Positions 37,933 to 50,911 of a DNA stretch of 64,000 nt are shown here, in pieces. Under the pieces are notes generated by a model. It saw nothing but the letters and a program-made list of their open reading frames with translations, was not told the DNA's origin and did not search any database. Source of the DNA: Drosophila persimilis (taxonomy: Eukaryota > Arthropoda > Insecta > Diptera > Drosophilidae); the NCBI RefSeq assembly GCF_003286085.1, contig NW_020825345.1, positions 186,001 through 250,000 on the forward strand, in the 5' to 3' direction. Position numbers and translations under genes: made by a program. Each line of letters starts with the position of its first letter. Position 1 is the stretch's first letter.

Positions 37933-40900
37933 ATGCAAAGAAACCAGAAAATAAATAAGTAATAATTTGTAAGGGCCTTTGCCTGTTCAAATGGGATACT
38001 TATGTCGGATCTTTTCTTTTTTCTTTGGGCATTTACCCCCTTTCGAGTGCATTAGCAATCCACTTTCTGCTCACATCGAGACCCCTGCCACTGCCCCTGC
38101 TCCTGCCCTTGCCCCTGCTCCTGCTCTGGCTTAGCACCAAATACACTTGGCTCAAAGTTTATCCTTTATCCTTTTTGGAGCCACTGGAGTCACATGTGCG
38201 GGCAGAACAAAAAAAAAATAAAGGAAAATCGCGAAGAGTTTTCCTTTCCTTTGGCTTCTCAAATGCCTGGCGCTTATTCCAATGCATTTAATAAAGTGTT
38301 TATTTCGGTTGCAACAAATTTGCCAGCTCAGTGCGGAAGGAAGACAATGCCAAGTGAAAACCTGTGCACGACACAAAGGAAAATTGCTTTTCCGCTACGC
38401 AGACACACACACTCACACAGGCACACAGGAGAGGGAAAATACTTCGCACGCTTCGTGGCAGAGGAAATATGTGGCCGGCAAAGACGCATCCAATCCTCGC
38501 CCAGACACGCCGCCTTCTCGGGCCACCTATCGAAGTTTTCCCCGATGACGTATGGCCCTCGCCCTCGCCCTGGTCCGGGGCTGGGCGAGGCATGGGCTCG
38601 TGCCACGACTTCCTCCCCCGCAGATCTGGAATTACATTCGAATTCCAGCGGCAAACAGCTGACATTATAGTGCGCCTCATCCGCACGCTGCCATCTCTAG
38701 AGTCCTCTATTATTTTCGGTTTTCGGGTTAGAGAAACTTTTGCACTTCTTCCTTTATCTGTATCTCTCTCTCTCCTTCTCCTCCTCCTTCTCCCTCTCGT
38801 TCTCTGCATCTTCGCATAGTTTTATTTTGTTCCAAAGTTGCCTTTTACTTTTCTTTTCTTTTCCTATTTGTCTTTCGGTGGATTCAACTCCAATGGAGGC
38901 ATGCGGCATGGGGCATGGGCGTGGACGGGGTTCAGTTTGAGTGGCACATTATTTGATGATGCTTTTCGCGATTTTTTCGCACTTGAATGCCTGATTTTTA
39001 TTAGTTGAATTCTTTACGGTTTCACTGCGTTCCAGCCAGTAAAAGTTTCAGTTTCTTTGCCCACGCCCCACGCCCCTCCCTCCGCCCACCACACCCACTG
39101 AAGAGAAAACTTTCACGTTCAGAGATTTTGAAATATGGATGAAAAAGTAAGCGAGCGAGTCTTTGGGTCTCGATAATCGAAAGTTCCTTTGTGCGGCCGG
39201 GGTCCGTTGTCTGGGCAGTTGATCATTCGGTGGCAGTGGCATTTAAAGTGGATATCCTAGTGGCGGTATCTTCTCTCCTCTCATCTCATCTCATCTCTCG
39301 ACAGGGCAGGCCGCGAAAAGCGCAAAAATCTCATCTGCCTGATGAAGAAATCCACACAAAACGTAAAACAAATGAAGGAATCAACGAGCGAGCAAACGAA
39401 CGAGCGGAAATGAAAGTCAATTTGAATACATTACCAATTCTAATTACGATTTTCAAGTACAGCAAAGAGAGAGGGAGCAGGGAACGGGGAACGGGGAACG
39501 GTGGAACAGACAAATGCGATGGCTTGAATAATATAATATTGGTTGCTGGTCCCTCCTGGCCCCACTCCCAGACGCCAGAGAAAGAAACCACGAAGCATTC
39601 AAATTGGAATTTCAAAAACGAATAGACAACAAGGCGACAGACATCCGAGGGGCGGGAGGGCGACCGGAGTGGCTAGCTGACCAAAAGATTAGCCCGGGGA
39701 AAGCCAGCGAGGAAAAGCTGTGAATTTTCACAGCCAGTGACAGGAAAATGGCGGCCACGAATCGTATTTGAATACATCTACTGCTCTGCTCTGCCCTGCT
39801 CTGCCCTGCCCTGCCCTGCCCTGCTCTCCGGGTATCCAGACTTTGCGCAGCAACAGAAGGTTCTGCCGGGATAGAGTACCTGGCATTCGGCGGGGCTGCC
39901 GTTCACGGAAAGAGGGATTCGCATTTCATTTTATTAAAAATTCAAATACTTGACGTTATCGCTTTAGACGCAGCTTAAGCCACCTGCAAGCATCAACATC
40001 GCCTCCCATGCCCCCCAGCCAAAGCCACTAGAAGCACCAACAGAACGACTCGCGACCACCCACCGACCCACCCACCCAATCACTTGACTCTGCCGCCCAC
40101 AAACAACAAAGTTTTGGCTATGAGACTCGCTGATTATGCAGGCTGCTTTCATTCGTTCTTTCTTCGAGTTTTCCTTATGCTAGGACCAGGGCCAAGGTCT
40201 CGGTCTTGGTCCGCTCGTGGTTCGGTTCCTGCTTCTGCCTCCCCCCTCCCCCACCCCACCCAAAGAGAGACCGAATTAGAAATGAAAATTAAGTAAATAT
40301 TATAATATGTTGCCACCTGGCAGGCAGGCGGGCTGGGCTGAGGGGGAGCTCTCCCCATCTAGCCGCTTGGTTTCGGTTTCGGCTCTTTGCAAATAAATGA
40401 TAAGCATTACATTTGATATTCATTATTTGATAACGTGCAATATGAAATAAAAATAAAAACGCCAACGGAAATGAAAATGTGGCCTCGTCCCCCCTCCCCC
40501 TGCCCCTCTCCCGACCCAGTCCCTGTCCCTGCCACAAGGAACACGTCCTATGCGCCGGTGCCAGCCAAAGGAGGCCGTCGTTGGAGGTGGATGCCAGACA
40601 AGTTGCCGGATTAAATGTTTGCCTAAGTGAAATATGTTAAATGTTATGATATGTGCGGTATGCCCCTAGCTTGCCCCTGCCTCCCCCCGTAACCCAGTTG
40701 ATGCTTCTGTTTTCTTTTGGCTTGTGATTTATGAGATTAAAGTGGGTTTTCCTGGATGGTGTAGGAGTGGGAGCGGGAGCGGAGGAAGCAGTCTTGGGGA
40801 AAGAGCTAAAATAGATGAGTTTTCCTGCCTATGGCATGACTTGCAGCTGAAGGATAATTATGAAGGGTTCACCAGACAAGGCACTCTTTAGCAAGCTCTG

Positions 40901-42321
40901 CTCTGCTCTCTCCCTCCTCCCTATCTCTCTCTCTGTGTAGCTCTCCCCATTTATCACATTTGCTGTCCAGACTAATTCGCTTAAAAGCATATGAATACAC
41001 CGAAATGAATCCATTCAATGGTTGCCGAGCATGCAATGAGTATATCATTTTTACTTGATTTTTTTCCAGTCATCAAAAACATTCATCAAAATCTAATAAA
41101 GACAACTCTGGCGGACCCTGTATGTGGGATGGGGCACGGATCGAAGTTGCTCGATTCTTCACTATTAAAAAAACTTCTCCCCCCTTTTAAAAACTATCCA
41201 AACAATGGTAAAGTTCTATAAAAGCAATGACCAAAAGCCACACACCCGATACATCTGATACATCCGAGGCTTTCAGCGACTCCGCCGCACTCAACTTTAT
41301 TGGATTTGCCGGAGATGTCTTGTCTGCTCTCCGACTCCGCGTTTGAGGCCACTGATTCAGAGCCAAACGGAGAGCTGGTGGGAAAGGCTTCAAGTGTGGG
41401 CCAAGAGCAGGCAAGGCACGGCACGGCACGAATGGCTGGCTAAGAGGACGCGTGTGTGTTCAGTTACCGTGAAATTATGAGCACCTTTACAGCACCAACA
41501 ACAACACGACAAACGACAAGCGACAACGTCAACGACAAGCTTAAGCTGCTTAAAACAAGCCATTTCCCCGTGGAGAAAGGGGTAGGGTGGCGGAGCGTGG
41601 AACGTGGAACGTGGAACGTGGTAAGCCAAGGTGATTTTTGGGTGGCAGGGTGGGCGAAAGTGAAAGTGTCAAGGATGCGGCAAGCGTTTCATAGTCAAAT
41701 TAAATTGCTACCTGAACGGGGGGGGGCAGGGCAAACCCTGCCCAAGTCTCAGTCAGAGCCACAGTGAAAGGATAATGCGAGCATAAAAACATTTTTAATG
41801 AAATTGAGACGACTTCCAACGGAGACGACGACGACGACGACGACGACGACGATCCCAAACAGCCATCGTCTTAGACAGTAACAAGTGTGTTTTAATTTAA
41901 ACCTTGCCTTTACCTTCCCGAAATGCGGGGGCATGGCGCATTAATTTCATATCCCGCTTGCCGCTTGAAAATTTTAATTAATTTTCAGCTTGATTGCGTT
42001 TTAAAGAGCCGCTTGGTTTATGCCTCGTCGGAGAAGGGGATCCGAAAAGGCCCTGTGGTTGCCTTGGGCCCGAGAAATTTATAGTTATTGTGGTGGAAAC
42101 TGGGGGGGAGGGCTTGGGAGGGGGTGCTGTGGTGGCGTCTGTGCCTTGTAGTTGTAGTTGGATAACCCTTTGTTTTGGTTACTTTGTGCTTTGGAGAATA
42201 TTCGGTTTTCGGTTTACGGTTTGAAATCATTCCAGACAATTTACATTTCTAGTGGCTTCTTAATTAATTTTTGATCGGATTGGATCGGATTGGATCGTAT
42301 CGTACTGGCGGAAGGACTTAC
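35249..42321. other. intron stretch, repeat-rich
   Basis: No gene was recognised. It holds GACAAAC heptamers (36179-36222), a GGATGGGA repeat near 36082-36105, CCAAG/CCAGGG repeats (37024-37075), CA (37424-37451) and GA (37887-37925) tracts, CTGCC/CTGCT repeats (39780-39828), GTGGAAC heptamers near 41597-41620 and a GAC run (41824-41852). A good minus-strand donor, CAAAG|GTAAGG, sits at about 36841 without a definable exon. Confidence 0.55.
36179..36222. repeat. GACAAAC heptamer array
   Basis: About six units of GACAAAC with one GGCAAAC variant. Confidence 0.9.
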
Positions 42322-42360
42322 CTTTGGTGGTATGCCTGTCCACGTTTGGATCCTTGAGGC
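42322..42360 (-). CDS. candidate 39-bp micro-exon of the same minus-strand gene
   Basis: On the minus strand a CTTTGCAG acceptor is followed by 39 bases and an AAAG|GTAAGT donor. Read in phase 1 the exon encodes LKDPNVDRHTTK. Its trailing G completes the first codon of the 26,064-26,414 exon, giving ...TTKAKSRHF.... The length is a multiple of three, so including or skipping it keeps the frame, as for many regulated fly micro-exons. Upstream exons were not found in the remaining 21.6 kb. The support is the match of both splice sites and phase to the other exon. A chance pairing is possible. Confidence 0.5.
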
Positions 42361-45300
42361 CTGCAAAGACAGAGGGTAATTCGATTAGAAGCCAGCTTCT
42401 CTGCTCCGCTCTGTTCGGTTCCCATTAATCTCTGTCACTCCCTTCCGAGTGCAAGCTGTTTGTCTGTCTATCCCCATTCCCCCGCCCACACGTTGCATTC
42501 CTCCGGGGGGGCACCCATCAAATGTTAACCGAAATTAATTGCCACTAATTGCAGTTCAAAGCTGCATCGAAAAATATATCATAAATCCTGCTCCGATCTG
42601 CCAACGGAAACACTTGCAGCAAATAGCTGGAAATTGCCGAAAAAAAACAAAGAAAAACAAAGAAAAGCAAAGGAAAATGTCTGCCAATTGGCCAATAAAT
42701 CGCAGGAAATGAGGGGCAGAGGCAGGACAAAGGCAAGGGCGAACAAACAACGTATCGGATCGGATCGAAAGGCGCAGATAGCACCCCACCGCACTGTCCT
42801 GCGACGGGAGGGACGAGCGGGGAAATAGGGGTGATAGGGGCCCGGTCGCGTGTCTGAGCAAACTTCTAATTAATTTCTCGCCTCAAATCTCAAATCTAAG
42901 CTTGGGGCCGGAAATGAATTTAAACTTTTAGAGCGGAAGTCAAAAGTTGCAATTTTTCTGCTGCAATTGTTTTGCAGCGAAAGGAAGTGCCCCCCGCCCG
43001 TGCCGTGCCCTGTCATTGTTGCAAGCATTTATTGTTTATGCAACAAGAGCAACCCCAACCGGGGCCGGGGCCGGGGCCGGGCCCGGGGCCGGAAACGAAC
43101 GTCGGACGGAGAGGAAGAACGGGCCAAAGAGTTGCTTAAACTAAAAGTCGCTCTGCCAGAAGTCCTGCCTCGATGCATACATCTTTGGCTTAGTCCCTTA
43201 TTAATGGGCCGCTGATAAGCAGAGGCCTTCTGGAGTCCTCTCCCCCCCAACCTCCTCCCGCCATGCGCCTTAAGTAGTCCCAAAGGAAGCTTTTGGTATT
43301 TTTATTTTAATTTCATTCGCCGCGACATTTAATTAATTCCCAGTTATCACCGCAAAGCAGTCGACAGCTCGGCTCTTTGTTCCCTCTCTGTGCTCTTGAT
43401 GGTCTAAATGATGTCTAGCCGTTGGAGAGGAAAAAACCCACGTCCAAGCGGGGCTTGTGGAGGCAATGAATGCCCTGCAGAACGTGTGGCAGTAGAGGAG
43501 TACCCCTGGCGGAGCTCCAAGGGTCCTATGCCCTTTGGAAAGCGTATACAAGGATAAAATTGCAGTCTTATGGGAAAATTCTCCACATGCCGCAGACATT
43601 GCGGTATTGGTAGCCCAAAAACAGAGCACTTCTGATGAGCAGTAGCTGCTCGGATGGGGCACAGACGGCGATAATGCGGTTAGGGTTTAATTGCAGTCGA
43701 GCTGCTGAGGTCAGACGGCAGGGGGCAGGAGGGAGGGGGCAGGAGGGAGGAGGACCAGCTCCCAAACACTTAAAAGGAGAATTTAATACACTAAAGGAGC
43801 TTCAGTTGCGGAATGAAGCCAACAAACTGTTTGATTGTCACCAGAAATCACGATTCGAATGCCTAATCTCGGAGATTTGATAAACTTTTATGAACTCTGG
43901 CCATAAATATTCAGCGACACACAAAACTGTTGGAGTTAACGAGCTCTAGGCCTAACCCTCTTTCATCTCTTATCATCTGCAGCCGCACGACAACAAATCT
44001 CGCATAATTATGGCCTAGACGTCATAAAATTTGATGTTTGCATCTTGTAAATGGTCCCCGGATCGAGTTATGTAGTTGTTGGTGCGGGGGGATAGGGGAT
44101 AGGGGGGGATAGGCAGTTAAGTAAATTATCACGTCATGCGGGAAGGCCTGGGGGGAGTGGAGTGGAGCGCCGAAAGTTTTATGACAGCTACGTGCTCATA
44201 AATTTCGATGCACTTTTCGCACTGAAACATTTGTGGGTTGAATCATTTTACTGGCCTCTAAAATTAGCCCTGGCTTTGGGCCTGCGAATGGGACTAGGAG
44301 TGGGACTAGGAGTGGGATTGGGAGTGGGACTGGGACTAGGAGTGGGACTGGGACTGGGATTGGGATTGGGATTGGGACTGGGGACTGGGGAAATGGAGTG
44401 CTTCTTTCTCTTACTCTGGTTGTTGTTGCTTTAATTAGAAAAGTTGCCGCGGCACTCTCTCTCTCGCTCTCTTCAGAGTCTGAGTGGGGTTCATTGAACT
44501 GTGGCGGGGGCTGTGAGGGGCTCCGCCATTAGCTGCAGGTCCTTCAACAAACTTTAAATATGCATTGCCCTCCCAGGAATCAGAGGAGCCACTAGGAGCC
44601 AGTGCTGCAATCAGCTCATCTCAATGGCAATCACTTAATTCGCTGCCACTTGCTGCTCTTGGCCCCCCCGCCGCACTCCGCCCACCGCCCTCCGCCCACC
44701 GCCCGCCGTGCCACGGATCATGGACCATGGGCCCTGGGCAAACATTTTTGCTCTCTCCCTCCCTCTCCCTCTCCCTCTCAATTCGCACACTTGAAATATT
44801 TACGCAATCAAAATTAATGCAACTGTCATGTTTTTCCTCCCGCAGGCAGGCCAGGACTCCACTCCTCTGGCCCCCTTCCCCCTGCCCGCTGCCCAACCCT
44901 GTCGGAATGCATTTAGCGTTAAATGCAAATACACTTTAGAACTGTAGCCGACCGCAGCCGCTGCCTCCTGGCCCTGCCCCTGCCCCTCCCCCTGCTCCTG
45001 CATCTGCTGCTGGTCCTCCTCCTGGCTGATGGACACGTTTAAATTTAAACAGTAAAACCAAACTCATTACCAACAACAAGCGCAGGAGCGGACCGGCCAG
45101 CGAGAGGGCATTGGGCGCCTGACTTCCGTCGTTCCCAAGAGATTGGAGGACCTTCTCGCAGGACTCTCTCTCTGTTTGCGGAGAGGTGGATGCTCTTACG
45201 AATCCGCTCCTGGACCGGGGGTGGGCGACATCGTTGAAATTACCAAAATGTCCTTTTGCGCAATTTTGTGGACATTGGAAATCGCTTTGATTGAACCGCA

Positions 45301-46585
45301 TGCCCGGACGGGCAGACAACAAATACAGTACAGTCGCCCCGTCCGGGGGACACTGGACAATGGCCACACATAAAACAAACACGTTGCCCAATCCCACTCC
45401 GCTCCCTTCTCCCTGGTGGCACTCGCACTCGCACTCCCTGCCCCATCTGGATGCACGGAACAACTCCGAAATCCACTTGAACATTGCAGCTGCAAATGCG
45501 CTTCGTTGCACTTACAATGCACATCAGAGAGTGTGCGGGGGGGCGGGGCAAGGGATTGGGTGATTGGGGGCTTGGGGGCTGGCTGCTGGGGAGCCACAGG
45601 ATATCCAGAGTCTGTAAATTGTCCAGCGAATGCGGATTGGGAATTGGTTTTATGTCGCTTGCGCCTCAATGGAGATGCATTTTACACTGCCCTGCTAATC
45701 TCCGAGTGGGGCGAAAGCGAAAGCGGCCCCTCCCCATCACCCCCTCTCTCTCTGTAGAGCTCGTCCCCGAGCAGTTGACTTTGAAAATCAATTAACAACA
45801 TCAAACAGAGGCCGGATGCTGACGTGGACAGCTGTCGGCCGGCCTACTCCTACTCTCCCGATCGGAGTCCTCCCGGCCTCCTCCCTGGGAAAGTGCGTAA
45901 ATTGCAACTGTAAATCAAATATGACAACGCGAACGAGCGTCGGCAAAATCTGCATGTGTGTCAGTCACATTAATTGTCCACGCCCCCCAGCGGCAGTGGC
46001 AGGGGCAGTGGCAGTGGCAGTGGCGGTGGCAGGGGCAGATCGGGGTTCGGTTTGCATTTTACGAGTACGAATACGAGTACGAGCATTGTTGTGTTAATGA
46101 GTGTGCATAGGCAGCATCGATGGATGGCAATTTGCGCTGATGTGACACAAAAATGTGTTACCCCCGGGTCGAGGCGGAGGCGGAGGCGGGGGCGGAGGCG
46201 AGGGCGCTGGCGGTGGCGGAAATTAAATTAATTGTATAGAAAAGTTGCTCAAAATATAGAATATTAATTGGATATTAATGGCGTACATGATAAATGCCTG
46301 ATGGGAAGGCAATTCCCCGGGAAACTGTCCATCGAATTCGGTTTCAATAAAAGCAAAGAAATCTTCTGATTGGATATACAGGAATCCTCTATGGCTGGAG
46401 ACCGAGAAGGCAAGCAAATCTGACCAAATCTTTCCTTACTTTCTGCATTCGACTATTCAGAATTGGCTTTTTGGCAGCTATTCCTATCCATCTTCCTTTT
46501 TTGCATAGTTCCAACCCCAAAACCATTTTTAAACCCATCCCAGGGGATCTTTCGTACACTAACACGATCTTTCCTCACCTTAGGG
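42361..46585. other. non-coding region upstream of the micro-exon
   Basis: No exon was recognised. It includes GGGGCC repeats (43060-43090), a long GGGACT/GGGATT/GGAGTG array (44280-44394), CTCCCT repeats (44753-44780), GGCAGT repeats (45990-46035), ACGAGT repeats near 46060-46085 and GGCGGA repeats (46163-46212). A 191-codon minus frame at 44936-45511 has no clear splice support and ends in repeat-derived Gly/Ala, so it is not called. Confidence 0.5.
44280..44394. repeat. GGGACT/GGGATT/GGAGTG hexanucleotide array
   Basis: About 115 bp of variant hexamers, nearly all starting GGG or GGA. The regular G3 runs every 6 bp make it the strongest G-quadruplex candidate in the window. It encodes Gly-Leu/Gly-Val repeats on +. 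Confidence 0.9.
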
Positions 46586-46648
46586 CCACAAAATCTTAAT
46601 TAATTATTAATTTAAATAATAAATTCCGAAAAAATAAAGATTTTGTGG
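46586..46648. repeat. perfect 12-bp inverted repeat with AT-rich loop
   Basis: CCACAAAATCTT at 46586-46597 and AAGATTTTGTGG at 46637-46648, separated by 39 bp of almost pure A/T. Confidence 0.85.
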
Positions 46649-48752
46649 AACAAATTAGTGCAAATTACCGACAAAAAAGGGCCTTTTCTGCTGATCAAGA
46701 ATGATCCAGCGGCATTCCGGCATTCGTGTAGGTTCCTTCTTAGCCTGGTTAGAATGTCGAAGCAATCGGGATACCCCCCTCAAGGGTAGCATAATGAATG
46801 CAACATTTCAATTTGTCTGCAGAGCTGCGACGTGAAGACAAACAGAGGGCGAAAGACAAACAAACGGCGAAGGAGAAGCACAGAAAAGCTTTTAAATATA
46901 AAGTTGATATACGTATATATTGAAGTATATATGTACATATGTATGTATATATGTATATTGCCTGCTGCTTGTTAACTTTTTCACGATATTGATGCAATGT
47001 CAATCGGGCGATCAATAAAGCAGAGGAGCCACAGCAGCCTCGTCGCTCTAATTTCGCTCTTTTTTCCCCCATCAAATGCAAATTGATGACGCAATTGAGA
47101 CATAAACTTGGGGGGTGGATTGGGGAGAGGGCAAGGGGGAGATGGAGAGGAGAGGAGAGGAGAGAGCTGCTTTATTGCCCCCCATTTTATTTCAATATTT
47201 ATCAGTGTATTCCTTGCTCGATATTTGCGTCTCTCGCTTATGTTTATTAAATATTTATCCTGCGACATTTATTTGAACATTTATGCACAAAGTGAGCTCT
47301 GATGCGGGGGCCAGGGATTTATGGACATTTGATGTCGAAATGATGCGGACTGACCTTGTTGTATTGGGTGCTTCTTCGGGCGGATTGGGGGGGTTGTCTC
47401 CTCGCCAATATGCAAAGCCATGTAGCTGGAGCTCTCCACTGCGTATACTTGATATGCAATCTCTGCACGCCTTCGTCGTGTTTTGCATATTGTTTATTTC
47501 TTTTCCAGTCCCTGTTTCTGTTTCTATTTTTGCTTCTGGCTCTGCTTCTACTTCGGTTTCAGCCTGTGTTTTTTATACCCTTGCAATGGTTTCCATGAAT
47601 TTTGACTATATTTTGGCCTCCCATTGAGCCAAATACCCGTGTATCGATCCGTATGTCCCTGGATCTACAAGAGTATCAACACAATCGACCCAGAGGTCAT
47701 GCTTTTGCTGTCTTTTGGATATGCAATCGGCAGAGACACTGGCTGCCTGCTCTCTGCCTCTGTTGACCTTTTGGAGCCTCCTCGCATCCGCATCCATATC
47801 GAATTCATTTCCCAGTTACAATATTTAATTTGCTCTTACACAAATTGTTGCCATTTACGTTTTGTTCTATGCAAATTTTCTCAGCTGTGTCTGTGTCTGT
47901 GTCCCGTCCCCTCGGACACGCACTCTTTTTGTCGGCTGCACAACATGCCACTACTCTCCTCTCCTCTCCTCTCCTCTGCTCTCCTGCCACTCCATAAATA
48001 TGTGTAGTATATTTTAAATTGAAATTTTAAGTAAATACGAGAGTAAAGTAAATTGGTTTGTGTACACCATACTCCATAAAAAGCTGAAAATTCGTTTATT
48101 TTTGCGATTTCGTTTTTGTTAAATTTCTTTTGCCGCACTTTAAATCGCATGGAATTTAGGTGGAATTTTTTCAATTTGTTTTCCTTCACTTTCCCTAATC
48201 GACGAATCGACGAGAACTTTACAATTTATGACTCTCCGCCTGGCTCTGGCTGAAGAAAACCAAGTTCCCCAAACAAAGTTGCCCCTCAAGTCGGGAATTT
48301 ATGCCAAACGAGGCCCCCCCCCCTCGTTTACCCCCCCTCAAGCGGGGGATGTCGGTCGGTGCCGAAACTATCTGACTTGTGAGGGCTTGTGTTCGGTGTC
48401 GACTTAATTTCCACAGAACCAGGAGCAGGCTGCAACACGCATAAGCAGAGGGGCACAGGAGAGCTGGAGAGCCGGAAACAGCGATCAATTGTCGGATTGT
48501 TGACTGGGAGCACCGGAAGCACAACAGGAAGGTGGGAGGAGCAGTAGCAGGCGCCCAGCATATTGTGCAGGTGGAAAATTTATAATTTGCGAAATTGCCA
48601 CACGCACGCATGTTGGCAGCATGTTAAATGGACAGCCGAGGTCCTGCTCCTGCTGCTGGTCCTGGGCCTAGTCCTGGCCGTGGCCCCCACTCCTGCTGCC
48701 TTAAATTATGTTAACCTCAAACGAGACGGGACGATCCCGGGCCCTGCGACCC

Positions 48753-48813
48753 AGCCCGACCTGGACCCGGACCCGGACCTGGACCTGGACCCGGACCCGG
48801 ACCCCAACCCGTG
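48753..48813. repeat. GGACCC/GGACCT hexanucleotide array
   Basis: About nine units encoding Asp-Pro/Asp-Leu on + and Gly-Pro/Gly-Ser on -. Confidence 0.9.
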
Positions 48814-50883
48814 TCCAGAGTTCGATTTAAGGCCTCGTTTATTTTGCCATCCACGCAGCAGAGGTGGAACGGAATAGGAGCTGGAGCGGGAGCCAGAGCT
48901 CGTCTGGTTCGTTGGTTGCATGTTGCAAAAGTTGTTGCCGTTGCACAACCGCATGCCACAACATGCAGTACTGGACGGCAGGGCTGTGGGAGGGCAGGGT
49001 GACCTGTGCTGGCGGTGAGGGGGGGGCTGGAGCGATTCGGTGGCGTCTGACATGCCCCACTTGGCAATTGCCAAAACTATTTGTTTGCATATTTAGACCA
49101 GGCCAAAGAAGAGAGCCAACAAGCCATGTTGTTGTGAAGTCATGTTAACTGTGAAATATGCGCATTTAAATGTGAATGAAAGCGGAGGGTAGCGGGGAGG
49201 CGGGAGGGGGGTAGGCACACCTGGAGGCATATTGATTGCAGGGCGCACACTCGTGTGCACTTTTGTGCGGCTGTCTATCTGCTGCTCGGCTGGAAGAAGC
49301 CCTCAAGATCAAAGCTCATCTCTCCAGACGTAATTAAGCCATTTGCTGCACGTTTTTCCAATTCAAAAAAAAGAAATGTATACTCTTCGGCCCACCCACC
49401 CCCCCCCGCCCCCACCAAGGCACAGCGTCTTCTTCTTATCGCCGCCTGCCACATCGAATGGGCCGCAAAATGCAAACCAAGTCGAAGAAATCCCCCATTT
49501 AAACCGTCGAATGGGGGAGAAATATGAATTGCGCCAAATAACAAGTCAAAATTTCATCCCCCCCGAAGGCCGCGACGTACCCCTCAGAGGGGTGGACAGG
49601 GTGCCCGTTGGGCATGGAATTCGTGGAAAAATCACGCGCGCTTATCTGGCGCGGCCGTAACCTTAACCAAACCCACGCAATTAACGCCCATTGGGGGCTG
49701 TCAGTATGAAAAATGAGCCAAGGGGCGGGGCACCCACAGAGGAATACCCCATTCCATTCCAGGGCATGGGGGATGGGGGAAGGGAGAGTGTGCCCATTCT
49801 TAAGCAATTGTGAAATGATTTGCAAGGACGACGAGGCCAAAGAAATCGAATTCTACTCGACTCCTTCGATGGCTACAAATTTTAATTGCTTCAGCGATAG
49901 CGAAGGAGGACTCGGGGCGTGGCAGGACGCACAGGACTCGAGGCAGGCAGGCAGGCGGCTGCGTCTTGGCAATACGAATCGCATTGATAAGAGAGTCACG
50001 TTCTGGTGCCAGCCGTGGCCGTGGCCGGGGCCGGGGCTGGGGCTGGGGCTGGTGGGTGTGGCAAAGACAATGTTGTTGCTGTCTTCATTATCAATGACAG
50101 GAACAAACGGAAAAGAGAGGGGGGGCGGGTCGGTGGGACGGTGGGGAAGGGCTGCAAACAATGGTTACTCTTTTATTGCCTGTGCCTCAGAGTCAAATTG
50201 ATAAGATGCTGAAAATGACTTGGAAAACAATAAACGTGGGCATGAAACGAATAAAACGAATAAAACGAACGAACGAACGTACATTTTTGTTCAGTTAACA
50301 GTGAAATGAATGGATAGATAGGCGGTGGCTGGCTGGCTGGCTGTATCTGCTCCCCCTACCCCCTACCCCCCAGGAGTGGTGCATAAACAGAACGTTTGCC
50401 ACATTTTAATGAGTGTTTTTTGGGGGAGTCACTGACTCATTGATAGGTTCCACCCCACTCGACTGCCGGAGAGGTGCAAACTTTTGTCCCCGAAAAAACA
50501 ATTTCAAGTATTCCAAAGAGCAAAACTTTTCCCCAAAAGATACTCGTAACTGGGTAAGGACTCGGTTAACCCAGGAGTCCCCTAGCTGAGGCTGAAATAT
50601 GAGCTGCATCAGGGCTACCCCCCATGGCCACTCTTTAAGCCTGACCCATTTGCCCAGTCAGCCAAAAATCGGTGGAGACGCCCCCCAATCGGTGATAATT
50701 TCAAGAGCCAAAAGCTTGAGAGTCGTTTAATAAAATTTCATTCCTGCCCGTGAGGAAAGACAACAAAAGTCGCGCATCAAAGCATCATCCTGGCCAGAGT
50801 CCGTTCCAAGAGCTGCAACAAAATTTTATGAAATACTCGCAATCTCACTCGCTTTCCTTGTTGGAGCGGTGGAGCACACATTT

Positions 50884-50911
50884 TATGTGTGTGTGTGTGT
50901 GTGTGTGTGTT
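50884..50911. repeat. (TG)n microsatellite
   Basis: About 13 TG units. Confidence 0.95.

Noticed and set aside
41227-41345. Short + frame beginning MTKSHTPDTSDTSEAF
   Set aside because: About 40 codons, no splice donor in phase, no promoter or poly(A) support.
44936-45511. 191-codon minus-strand frame
   Set aside because: Starts at a non-ATG codon, ends in Gly/Ala repeats, has no recognisable domain and no splice sites matching the host exons.
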